From Saprospiraceae bacterium UBA1994 (GTDB taxonomy: Bacteria; Bacteroidota; Bacteroidia; Chitinophagales; Saprospiraceae): a stretch of 64,000 bases of DNA. The notes under the pieces were generated by a model that saw only the letters and a list, made by a program, of their open reading frames with translations, made no database searches and was not told where the DNA came from. Location of the stretch: the NCBI GenBank assembly GCA_002335865.1, contig DDCY01000015.1, positions 13,555 through 77,554 of the forward strand, given 5' to 3'. Positions 56,930 to 64,000 of this stretch are shown here, piece by piece. Positions within the stretch are counted from its first letter, which is position 1, and every line of letters starts with the position of its first letter. Position numbers and translations under genes: made by a program.

Positions 56930-56965
56930 AATTCATTATCTACACAACACTACTGATAATGAATT
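56930..56965. promoter_or_regulatory. 11-bp inverted repeat between divergent genes
   Basis: AATTCATTATC (56930-56940) and GATAATGAATT (56955-56965) are perfect reverse complements around a 14-base spacer. It lies between the nucleotidyltransferase and peroxidase start codons, upstream of both -7 boxes. The form suits an operator for a dimeric regulator. No regulator gene is adjacent. Confidence 0.45.
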
Positions 56966-57008
56966 ATAAACATATTTAAATTATTTACAATATGTTATTT
57001 TCATTGTT

Positions 57009-57016
57009 TATATTTG
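57009..57016 (+). promoter_or_regulatory. -7 promoter box of the dihaem peroxidase gene
   Basis: TATATTTG, an exact TAnnTTTG match, lies 34 bases before the ATG at 57051. No convincing -33 TTG was found upstream. Confidence 0.45.
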
Positions 57017-57050
57017 AAGCCTATGTTTTGAGTATCAAGATGTAAAAATT

Positions 57051-58397
57051 ATGAAAATCGGTTTTGTTGCAACATCAATCTTAGGTCTTATAGTCGTGCT
57101 AAATGCATGTACTAAAGATCGTATGCCTACCCTTGTAGAACTCGATAATCAACTAGAGAACAGCATTCAGGGAAAGTCTCCTAATGGTACACTAGACTTT
57201 TATGTGTTACCAAATGAAAATGATCTTCATTTGATTCCGCAGGATCCCAAAAACCCTCTCACACCTCAGAAAGTTGAGCTAGGAAAACTGATGTATTATG
57301 ACACTGGTCTAGGACAAGATCCGATGAAAGAGGCTGGAAGAGGAACATATTCTTGTGCTAGTTGCCATGTTTCAGAAGCTGGGTTTAGACCAGGAAATTT
57401 CCAAGGTATAGCAGATGGAGGTGTTAACTTTGGTATAGGTGGAGAAGATAGAGTGAAGAATACATTATACTCTGATGATGAGTTAGATGTGCAAAGTGCA
57501 CGCCCTTTATCAATGGTAAATGTGGCTTATGTGAGTAATACTTTTTGGAATGGACAATTTGGTGGCGGCAATGTAAATGAAGGCACTGAAGATGTTTGGG
57601 ATTTAAGAGATGATACCGAACTTAATCATCTAGGTTTTGAAGGGATAGAAACTCAGAATATGGATGGGTTAATAGCACATAGAATCACAATCAATAAAGA
57701 ACTATTAGATGAGTACGGTTATACATTCCTTTTTGACCAAGTATTTGCAGACGTTCCTGTAGAAGAGAGATACACCATTGCAACGGCCTCATTAGCATTT
57801 TCCGCCTATATACGTACTATATTAGCCAATAGAGCACCATTCCAAGATTGGCTTAAAGGAGATAGAGAAGCCTTGGGATATGAAGAGAAAAAAGGTGCGA
57901 TCTTATTCTTTGAGAAAGCACAGTGTATTCAATGTCACTATAACCAAAATCTTGGTTCATCTGAATTTCATGCTCTCGGTGTAACTGATATGGATCAGAT
58001 ACCATCTTATAATACTTCACCAGACGATAGACGGAACCTAGGACGTGGTGGATTTACGCTACAGCCGGAAGACAATTACAGATTTAGAGTGCCTGGCATT
58101 TATAATCTTCAAGGAGCTAACTTTTACTTTCATGGTGCAAGTAAGACAAGTATAAGAGATCTTGTAGAGTATAAAAATGCTGCACAGTCGGAAAATTCTA
58201 GAGTCCCTCAAGACTTAATTTCTTCTAAGTTTAAACCTATTGGTCTTACTGAAGAAGAGAAATATCATCTTATAGCATTCCTTGAAAATGGATTGCAAGA
58301 CCCTGATCTTAAACGGTATGTGCCCACTAGTGTGTTATCGGGAAATTGCTTTCCAAATGCAGACGAAGCAAGTCAACTTGACCTTGGGTGCAACTAG
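57051..58397 (+). CDS. Dihaem cytochrome c peroxidase (MauG/CcpA family) lipoprotein
   Basis: The product has 448 residues with a lipobox VLNAC at Cys20. Two c-type haem motifs are present: CASCH (102-106) and CIQCH (292-296), with family features FRPGNFQG near the first and LGSSEFHALGV after the second. The conserved GKLMYYDTGLG and RRNLGRGGFT stretches also fit bacterial cytochrome c peroxidases. It would reduce hydrogen peroxide at the periplasmic or outer face using electrons from another cytochrome. The end has an unusual cysteine pair in NCFPNADEASQLDLGCN. The gene is divergent from the nucleotidyltransferase gene. Confidence 0.9.
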   Translation: MKIGFVATSILGLIVVLNACTKDRMPTLVELDNQLENSIQGKSPNGTLDFYVLPNENDLHLIPQDPKNPLTPQKVELGKLMYYDTGLGQDPMKEAGRGTYSCASCHVSEAGFRPGNFQGIADGGVNFGIGGEDRVKNTLYSDDELDVQSARPLSMVNVAYVSNTFWNGQFGGGNVNEGTEDVWDLRDDTELNHLGFEGIETQNMDGLIAHRITINKELLDEYGYTFLFDQVFADVPVEERYTIATASLAFSAYIRTILANRAPFQDWLKGDREALGYEEKKGAILFFEKAQCIQCHYNQNLGSSEFHALGVTDMDQIPSYNTSPDDRRNLGRGGFTLQPEDNYRFRVPGIYNLQGANFYFHGASKTSIRDLVEYKNAAQSENSRVPQDLISSKFKPIGLTEEEKYHLIAFLENGLQDPDLKRYVPTSVLSGNCFPNADEASQLDLGCN

Positions 58398-58542
58398 ATC
58401 TTCTATTTAGTATAAGACCTTTCCCAATGAAGAAACATTAATTTGTTCAATTACTGCAATTGCTTTCTTAGAATATCCAGTGTAATTGAAGCACAACCCC
58501 AAGTCGCACTCCAACTTTAATAGTTATTCAAGCGACATTGAA

Positions 58543-59907
58543 CTACACCTTTACGCCATCTTTACTAAGATTAAAACCATCAAAAGTCCCTGAGGTCATC
58601 ATAAGTAGATTCGTATTTTTATAGTTGACTCCACTCAAGTACTTGACCAATTCATCTTTCTCCGTGAAGATTTTGAGTTTTGGATGAGCAATCTGCTGCG
58701 CTAGCCATTCGTAAGAGATGTCTGGCATATTCTTCATCTTCAAAGTTTGAGGACTATAGTATAATACAGCAACATCTGCAGGATCAAAAGCATGTCTATA
58801 ATGTGGTATAAACTCTTTATTGAGACTACTAAACGTATGCAACTCTAATACGGCAATAAGTGTTCGCTTAGTCCAATGCATCTTCACCGCTTTTACGGTT
58901 GCTTCTACCTTAGATGGAGCATGTGCATAATCTATGAGTACCGCTCTATCCTTCTTATTCTTAATGAATTCTAAACGCTTGTCCGCACCTATGAATGAAC
59001 TCATAGCTCTGAAAAATTGCTTGCCACTCATTCCAAGGTCGTTACATATACGCTGTGCAGCTTTCATATTCTGATAGTTATGAGAACCAATAAGCTGCAT
59101 ATTATAGTTCGCAGTACCGAGCGATATACTTCTGTCTTCGCCTAATTCTACTTCATTATATGGAATACACCGTGATTTTGTATTCTTTTCATTGATCAGC
59201 TTTTTAAGGCCAGAATCTTGACCATAGTAGAACACTTTACCTTCTGCAGACATCTCTTTAAGGAATTGCCTAAACTGATCTACGTATCCTTCGTAAGTCG
59301 GAAATACGTTGATATGATCCCATGCTATGCCTGTAATAACGGCAGTTGTAGCTTTATATAATAGCATCTTTGGTCTACGGTCTATAGCGCTACTTAGGTA
59401 TTCATCACCTTCAATAATTATAATAGGAGCATCCGTTAACTTCACCATTCTATCAAAACCAGGTAATTGAGCACCCACCACATAATCAAAATCCTTATCA
59501 CAAGATTCTAAAGCATGCGCAATCATAGCAGAAGTGGTAGTTTTACCATGACTTCCAGCAATTACAATTCGCTGTTTATCTTTAGATTGCTCATATACAA
59601 ACTCCGGAAAAGACATAATTCTAAGACTCAATTCTTGCGCTCTGAGTAGTTCTGGATTATCTGCTTTGGCATGCATTCCTAGTATTACGTAATCGAGATC
59701 CTCTGTAATATTATCTGTATACCACCCCATATTAGCCGGCAATATCCCCGCAGCATCTAATCTTGAAAGTGATGGTTCATAGATTTCATCGTCAGAACCA
59801 GTGACTTTATGCCATTTATCACTCATAGCTAACGCTAGGTTATGCATTACTTTACCTCCGATAGCTATAAAGTGTAACTTTAATGATGTCTTTTTTATTT
59901 CTGCCAT
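58543..59907 (-). CDS. mpl: UDP-MurNAc:L-alanyl-gamma-D-glutamyl-meso-diaminopimelate ligase
   Basis: The product has 454 residues from the ATG at 59907; an in-frame ATG at 59919 would add four. It rejoins recycled murein tripeptide to UDP-MurNAc. The Mur ligase P-loop is AGSHGKTTTSAMIAHAL, the N-terminal UDP site begins IAIGGKVMHNLALAM, and DKWHKVTGSDDEIYEPSLS is typical of Mpl rather than MurC. The C-terminal binding domain contains DYAHAPSKVEATVKAV. It fits the amidase and NlpC/P60 genes in the window as parts of peptidoglycan recycling. Confidence 0.93.
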   Translation of the reverse strand: MAEIKKTSLKLHFIAIGGKVMHNLALAMSDKWHKVTGSDDEIYEPSLSRLDAAGILPANMGWYTDNITEDLDYVILGMHAKADNPELLRAQELSLRIMSFPEFVYEQSKDKQRIVIAGSHGKTTTSAMIAHALESCDKDFDYVVGAQLPGFDRMVKLTDAPIIIIEGDEYLSSAIDRRPKMLLYKATTAVITGIAWDHINVFPTYEGYVDQFRQFLKEMSAEGKVFYYGQDSGLKKLINEKNTKSRCIPYNEVELGEDRSISLGTANYNMQLIGSHNYQNMKAAQRICNDLGMSGKQFFRAMSSFIGADKRLEFIKNKKDRAVLIDYAHAPSKVEATVKAVKMHWTKRTLIAVLELHTFSSLNKEFIPHYRHAFDPADVAVLYYSPQTLKMKNMPDISYEWLAQQIAHPKLKIFTEKDELVKYLSGVNYKNTNLLMMTSGTFDGFNLSKDGVKV

Positions 59908-60155
59908 TATGCTGATCATATCTTCATTTCATGATTTTGACGTAAAACATGAAAATTGTTAGTCAATTGTTAATTTTGTCACTTGAACTAAGGTAAATGC
60001 AATTAATCATACTAAATGCTAATAACGGTCGTTTAGTTTTCTGTACTTTAGCACGATATCATATATGCCTAGTTAGAACAAAAGTCGATATATTTTCTTT
60101 AGTATATATTAAGATTTTATATAATTTATAATAGTAACAGAATAAATATAGAAAT

Positions 60156-60302
60156 ATGCAATCCAAATCAATGAAAAACATACTTAGTGTAGGAGTACTA
60201 TTCTTAGTAGTTGCCTTCCTTAGCTCATGTAGCAGAGGTGGTGTAGGATGTCCTTATGAACTAAGTGCAGCTGCAGATGTGATTTTTCATGTCATGAACT
60301 AA
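60156..60302 (+). CDS. Small lipoprotein, 48 residues
   Basis: A short frame runs from ATG 60156 to TAA 60302. An internal ATG at 60171 is an alternative start. The hydrophobic signal VGVLFLVVAFLSSC ends in a lipobox, followed by SRGGVGCPYELSAAADV. Small lipoproteins with a CxRGGxGCP-like core occur in Bacteroidota and are of unknown role. The coding evidence is the signal plus lipobox; there is no database support. Confidence 0.55.
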   Translation: MQSKSMKNILSVGVLFLVVAFLSSCSRGGVGCPYELSAAADVIFHVMN

Positions 60303-60528
60303 AAGATACTTTTAAGAAGCTTTTATTGCCAATTTAAAAGAATTCCACCCATTTTATTTTTGACAGCCTTTTACGTAGGGTCAGCCAGAATTTTTTCAGC
60401 TTTAGATTTTCATACGGCGATGAGTAATTCAAATCGTTCATTATCGTTTACTTTTCATAGGTCTTTTCTAGAATTCTTTTCTAGACCAACCATATTAAAT
60501 TTATAAACCATTTGTGATTTATTATTAG

Positions 60529-60873
60529 ATGAATTGGAATAACATTCAAACGCAGAAGCAAATCGAAGATGCCGTAAATGCGTCTTACCAGAAGTATCAA
60601 ATTATATTTAAACATAGTACTACATGTCCTGTCTCTAGCATGGCTAAGATGAGACTAGAAAGTAAATGGGATTTAAATCATGTAGATGCTCACTTTCTTG
60701 ACTTGTTGAGCTACCGATCTATATCTAATTATATAGCTGAATCACTGGAAGTGCATCATGAGTCACCACAATTGCTCCTTCTCAAAAATGGTGATGTGAT
60801 ATATGACTCATCACATCTAGACATATCTGTCGACGAAATTAAAGAATCTATAAATTATAGTGAGCAAGCATAA
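60529..60873 (+). CDS. ytxJ: YtxJ-type monothiol bacilliredoxin
   Basis: The product has 114 residues of thioredoxin-like fold. The single catalytic Cys33 is in FKHSTTCPVSSMA, as in YtxJ of the bacillithiol system. The partner segments LDLLSYRSISNYIAE and VHHESPQLLLLKNG, with its cis-Pro, are also typical. YtxJ is thought to reduce protein-bacillithiol mixed disulfides, so the organism may make bacillithiol; the Bsh genes are not in the window. The gene overlaps mnmD by 14 bases. Confidence 0.88.
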   Translation: MNWNNIQTQKQIEDAVNASYQKYQIIFKHSTTCPVSSMAKMRLESKWDLNHVDAHFLDLLSYRSISNYIAESLEVHHESPQLLLLKNGDVIYDSSHLDISVDEIKESINYSEQA

Positions 60874-61537
60874 TCAACTGATCACATCAGACGACGGCTC
60901 TCATACGCTAATATCAAATCAATTTGGTGTAAGCTACCATTCTTTACATGGAGCAATCCAGGAGAGCAGAACAGTTTTCCTTGCCGCAGGACTTCATTTC
61001 GCTAGGCATAATTTATTGACTGAAATAAAGATATTAGAGATGGGATTTGGGACTGGTCTCAATGCCTTATTGACTCTAATAGAGGCCGAAAAATACCACT
61101 TTCCCATTCAGTTTAATACTTTAGAGGCTTACCCTATAAGTACTCAGCAAGCAGATACTCTGAATTATATAGATATTCTAGATTGTTCAAAGTATTCAGA
61201 TGCATTTCGTTTGATGCACAATACCCTATCAGGTCAAACTCTACAGCTTAGTAAGTATTACTCATTTACTAAGCATATCACCAAGATTGAAGACTTTATA
61301 CCTATTGACAAATATAATTTAGTGTTCTACGATGCATTTGCTCCTACCACACAGCCGGAGCTTTGGGATGAATTGATGATGAAACGGATATACGACTTAT
61401 TAGATAATCAAGCTGTATTAGTAAGTTACTGTGCCAAAGGGTCTTTCAAACGAGCACTCAAGGCAGCAGGATTCATTCTTGAGCCGCTACCGGGGCCTAA
61501 GGGTAAACGAGAGATGACAAGAGCGCTGAAAGGTTAA
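60860..61537 (+). CDS. mnmD: tRNA (5-methylaminomethyl-2-thiouridine34) methyltransferase MnmD
   Basis: The product has 225 residues starting with GTG inside the ytxJ gene (14 bases of overlap). It has the class I methyltransferase motif ILEMGFGTGLNALLTLIEA and the family motif FYDAFAPTTQPELWDE, matching the methyltransferase half of MnmC. This stand-alone form is MnmD, which methylates nm5s2U34 to mnm5s2U34 with S-adenosylmethionine. It works in the same pathway as mnmA in this window. Confidence 0.93.
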   Translation: MSKHNQLITSDDGSHTLISNQFGVSYHSLHGAIQESRTVFLAAGLHFARHNLLTEIKILEMGFGTGLNALLTLIEAEKYHFPIQFNTLEAYPISTQQADTLNYIDILDCSKYSDAFRLMHNTLSGQTLQLSKYYSFTKHITKIEDFIPIDKYNLVFYDAFAPTTQPELWDELMMKRIYDLLDNQAVLVSYCAKGSFKRALKAAGFILEPLPGPKGKREMTRALKG

Positions 61538-61566
61538 TACAATCTAAGCTAATAATTAAATAATTG

Positions 61567-62823
61567 CTATGCTCTTATAGCATCCACTGGATTCATTTTA
61601 CTTGCTTGAAAAGCAGGTATAATACCGGCAATTATACCTACTGCAATAGATATCCCAACACCGGATGCTGTATTAAATACAGACAATTGCATATCGAAAG
61701 GTGTAACCGAACTAAGCAACAATAATGTCAAGTAAACTGTGATAAGACCGATTATACCACCTATTATACAAAGTATAACTGACTCTACTAAGAATTCAAG
61801 CAAGATTACACTCCCCTTTGCACCCAATGCTTTTTTGATGCCGATTATATTTGTTCTTTCTTTAACTGAAACAAACATAATGTTAGCAACACTAAACATA
61901 CCTACCAGCAAAGCAAAGAAACCAATCCAAAAACCTGCTATATTCAAAACTCTAAATACGCTATCAAGCATATCTGTTATCATAGACAACTGATTGATAG
62001 AGAAATTATTATCTTCAAATGGTTTAAGCTTTCGTTTAGACCTTATTACTCCTGTTAATTCATCTTTGAGATCTGGTAGTTTAACACCTTTTTTAGCCTT
62101 TACACTGAGACTTCTACCGACATATCGATTATTATCTTTAACATTTACAAACTTCTTTAAGCTATTATACCCTATCCAGCAGACCTCATCAAAGTTCATA
62201 ATATTGACTAAACTCTCTCCTTCTTTCTTGAGGACACCTATTACCTGAAATTTCTGTCCAAACAACTTAATTGATTTACCAATAGGCTCTACAGCACCAA
62301 AGAGCTCATTAGCCATGACATGACCTAATACGATTTTATTGGCCCCATTATGATATTCTGTTGGTGTGAAGTACCTACCCTTTTCTATATCTACGTTTTG
62401 TATTTTGTTTGATTCAAATGTAGATCCCATTACAAAGGTATTCGTAACACTATTGGATTTGAATTTAGCAGTCTTCCCTCCAGTAAAAATAGAGAATGAC
62501 ACCTCATCTGCCAAAATTGACCTTTTCTTGATTCTTTCGTAATCCGAAAAACTTGGATTGGGTCTTCTAGCATATTTCCACCAATTTTGTCCAGGATCTT
62601 CGTTCCAAGGTTGCTTCTCTATGTATAATACATCAGATCCTAATTCATTGAAACTAGATACAATATTATCTTGTAGTGAATCTACTGCTGATTTCACCGC
62701 TATTATACAAAATATACCAATGACAATACCAAGTAGAGATAAGAAGGTCCGCATCTTATTCCCCCTAAGTGACTGCAATGCCTGAACACTGCTCTCGTAT
62801 ATTATCCTAAATGTGGTAATCAT
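61567..62823 (-). CDS. MacB-type ABC transporter permease
   Basis: The product has 418 residues from the ATG at 62823, which places the hydrophobic first helix (FLSLLGIVIGIFCIIAVKSAV) correctly; a start at 62883 would add 20 residues. A large periplasmic domain (about 70-270) follows, then three C-terminal helices in the FtsX pattern (VGMFSVANIMFVSVKERTNI, VILCIIGGIIGLITVY, VGIIAGIIPAFQASKMNPVD). Such proteins use an ATPase partner to extrude substrates such as lipoproteins or peptides mechanically. No ATPase or adaptor gene is next to it. It converges with mnmD. Confidence 0.88.
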   Translation of the reverse strand: MITTFRIIYESSVQALQSLRGNKMRTFLSLLGIVIGIFCIIAVKSAVDSLQDNIVSSFNELGSDVLYIEKQPWNEDPGQNWWKYARRPNPSFSDYERIKKRSILADEVSFSIFTGGKTAKFKSNSVTNTFVMGSTFESNKIQNVDIEKGRYFTPTEYHNGANKIVLGHVMANELFGAVEPIGKSIKLFGQKFQVIGVLKKEGESLVNIMNFDEVCWIGYNSLKKFVNVKDNNRYVGRSLSVKAKKGVKLPDLKDELTGVIRSKRKLKPFEDNNFSINQLSMITDMLDSVFRVLNIAGFWIGFFALLVGMFSVANIMFVSVKERTNIIGIKKALGAKGSVILLEFLVESVILCIIGGIIGLITVYLTLLLLSSVTPFDMQLSVFNTASGVGISIAVGIIAGIIPAFQASKMNPVDAIRA

Positions 62824-63058
62824 ATAAGTTAGTCGAATTAAACTGATAAATATAAGTCGATCCGCAAGAAAGTAAGTAACCAATAGATAAAAAGCACAAT
62901 ATGGTCGTCTAAATGATCAAATAATGGTGGCAAGAATTGATAAGATGAACTAGTAATAAAAAATAGTGGTTAGTTTATAGGTATCATATGAAGAAGAGCT
63001 GTATTTCTGCATCTAAAAATGAGCATCCGATTCATACCGAAATACTAATAAAATAGCC

Positions 63059-63066
63059 TACTTTTG
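63059..63066 (+). promoter_or_regulatory. -7 promoter box of queA
   Basis: TACTTTTG is an exact TAnnTTTG match, 31 bases before the ATG at 63098. No preQ1 riboswitch-like pseudoknot was recognised in the short leader. Confidence 0.45.
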
Positions 63067-63097
63067 CATGCTTGTAAAAACACTATAATACATACTT

Positions 63098-64000
63098 ATG
63101 AGGACTAAGCTTTCGCAATTTAAATTTGAACTCCCTGAAGAATTAATCGCGCAATACCCTGCAGATGTAAGAGATGAGTCTCGTCTAATGGTAGTGCATA
63201 GAGATACGGGTAAGATCGAGCATAAACTGTTTAAAGATATAATAGATTATTTTGAAGAGGATGATGCATTAATATTTAACAATACTAAAGTGTTTCCTGC
63301 CCGTATGTACGGAATGAAGGAAAAAACTGGCGCAAAGATCGAAGTGTTTTTGTTGAGAGAACTCAACAAAGAAGCAATGTTATGGGATGTACTCGTAGAT
63401 CCTGCAAGAAAAATCAGAGTTGGTAACAAGCTATACTTCAATGATGATGAAGGAAATAACATACTTGTAGCTGAAGTTGTTGATAATACAACATCTAGAG
63501 GAAGAACAATAAGATTCTTTTTCGATGGCACTGATGAAGAGTTTAGGGCTACATTGAGAAAACTTGGAAGTACTCCACTACCAAAGTATATAGATAGAGA
63601 AGTAGAGGCTATCGATGATGAGAGATACCAGACTGTGTACGCTAAGGAAGTAGGAGCCGTAGCTGCCCCTACCGCTGGATTGCACTTCAGTAAAGAGCTA
63701 ATGAAAAAACTTGAGATAAAAGGGGTTGAATTTGCTGAAGTTACACTTCATGTAGGATTAGGTACATTTAGAAGTATAGATGTAGAAGATTTAAGTAAAC
63801 ACAAGATGGATGCTGAATACTACAAAATCAATCAAAAAGCGGCTGATATTGTAAACAAAGCAAAAGATAGCAGAAAAAAGGTTTGTGCTGTAGGTACTAC
63901 CTCTATGCGTACTATAGAATCTTCTGTTGGAGCGACTAGGCACCTAAAAGCATCTGAAGGCTGGACTAACAAGTTTATTTTTCCACCATACGAATTCGAT
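63098..64000 (+). CDS. queA: S-adenosylmethionine:tRNA ribosyltransferase-isomerase (5' part)
   Basis: The frame starts at ATG 63098 and stays open to the window edge, giving 301 residues of about 345. It transfers the ribosyl group of S-adenosylmethionine to 7-aminomethyl-7-deazaguanine in tRNA, making epoxyqueuosine. The beginning LSQFKFELPEELIAQYP and the motifs FNNTKVFPARM, AAPTAGLHFSKELM and LHVGLGTFRSI are typical of QueA, and VGTTSMRTIESS is near the cut end. The missing C-terminus lies beyond 64000. Confidence 0.95.
   Translation, partial: MRTKLSQFKFELPEELIAQYPADVRDESRLMVVHRDTGKIEHKLFKDIIDYFEEDDALIFNNTKVFPARMYGMKEKTGAKIEVFLLRELNKEAMLWDVLVDPARKIRVGNKLYFNDDEGNNILVAEVVDNTTSRGRTIRFFFDGTDEEFRATLRKLGSTPLPKYIDREVEAIDDERYQTVYAKEVGAVAAPTAGLHFSKELMKKLEIKGVEFAEVTLHVGLGTFRSIDVEDLSKHKMDAEYYKINQKAADIVNKAKDSRKKVCAVGTTSMRTIESSVGATRHLKASEGWTNKFIFPPYEFD

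Noticed and set aside
62824..63097. preQ1 riboswitch before queA
   Set aside because: No H-type pseudoknot with a conserved loop could be traced in the leader; a standard -7 box lies 31 bases from the start.

Overview
The window is AT-rich chromosomal DNA from a member of the phylum Bacteroidota, most likely a gliding, T9SS-bearing lineage (Saprospiria, Flavobacteriia or similar; I cannot fix the family). The evidence is: several secreted proteins with type IX secretion C-terminal sorting domains and SprB-like repeats, two PorP/SprF-family proteins, a T9SS type B giant protein, the rpmB-rpmG-DUF4295-ftsY order, -7 promoter boxes of the Bacteroidota form TAnnTTTG, very few Shine-Dalgarno sequences, and several GTG starts. 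No insertion sequence, prophage or CRISPR array was seen.

Layout. 1-3.3 kb: tail of a DUF5706/Pycsar-effector-like protein, tRNA-Ser(TGA), and a VWA + MoxR-type AAA ATPase pair. 3.4-9.1 kb: signal peptidase I, a three-gene set (secreted propeller-like protein, DUF1684 lipoprotein, BtuF-like binding protein) and a T9SS-exported subtilase. 9.2-12.6 kb: tRNA-Arg(ACG), ribosomal proteins L28 and L33, DUF4295 protein, SRP receptor FtsY, an unknown protein and an NlpC/P60 peptidase. 12.8-19.4 kb: PorP/SprF, a choice-anchor V/SprB-repeat secreted protein, DUF1573, YceI and an OmpA/TSP3 porin-like protein. 19.8-23.9 kb: fructose-bisphosphate aldolase, thioredoxin reductase, shikimate kinase and YajC. 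24.4-32.2 kb: a minus-strand operon PorP/SprF - OmpA/WD40 - giant type B cargo. 32.4-35.5 kb: CoA transferase and an ABC-F ATPase. 35.8-42.0 kb: a probable DNA-damage tolerance cassette. 42.1-46.9 kb: a giant secreted metalloprotease. 47.2-64 kb: housekeeping genes (pdhA, recF, DUF721, rimM, mnmA, ccmB-like, amidase, nucleotidyltransferase, dihaem peroxidase, mpl, ytxJ, mnmD, ABC permease, queA) mixed with lipoproteins.

The most notable system is the 35.8-42.0 kb cassette. A LexA-like XRE-S24 repressor with an Ala-Gly cleavage site and Ser/Lys dyad is divergent from a catalytically complete Y-family polymerase, an SRAP (YedK/HMCES) abasic-site crosslinker and a second DnaE polymerase. The divergent promoter region carries GTA-N5-TAC-like sites spaced exactly 19 bp apart. 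The polymerase, the SRAP protein and the DnaE each carry a QxxLF beta-clamp-binding motif, and the SRAP one (QLDLF) matches the consensus exactly. This suggests a clamp-tethered mutasome under a non-canonical SOS-type switch. A second theme is T9SS-dependent surface display: cargo proteins, their PorP/SprF partners and an OmpA-type peptidoglycan anchor are spread over about 30 kb.
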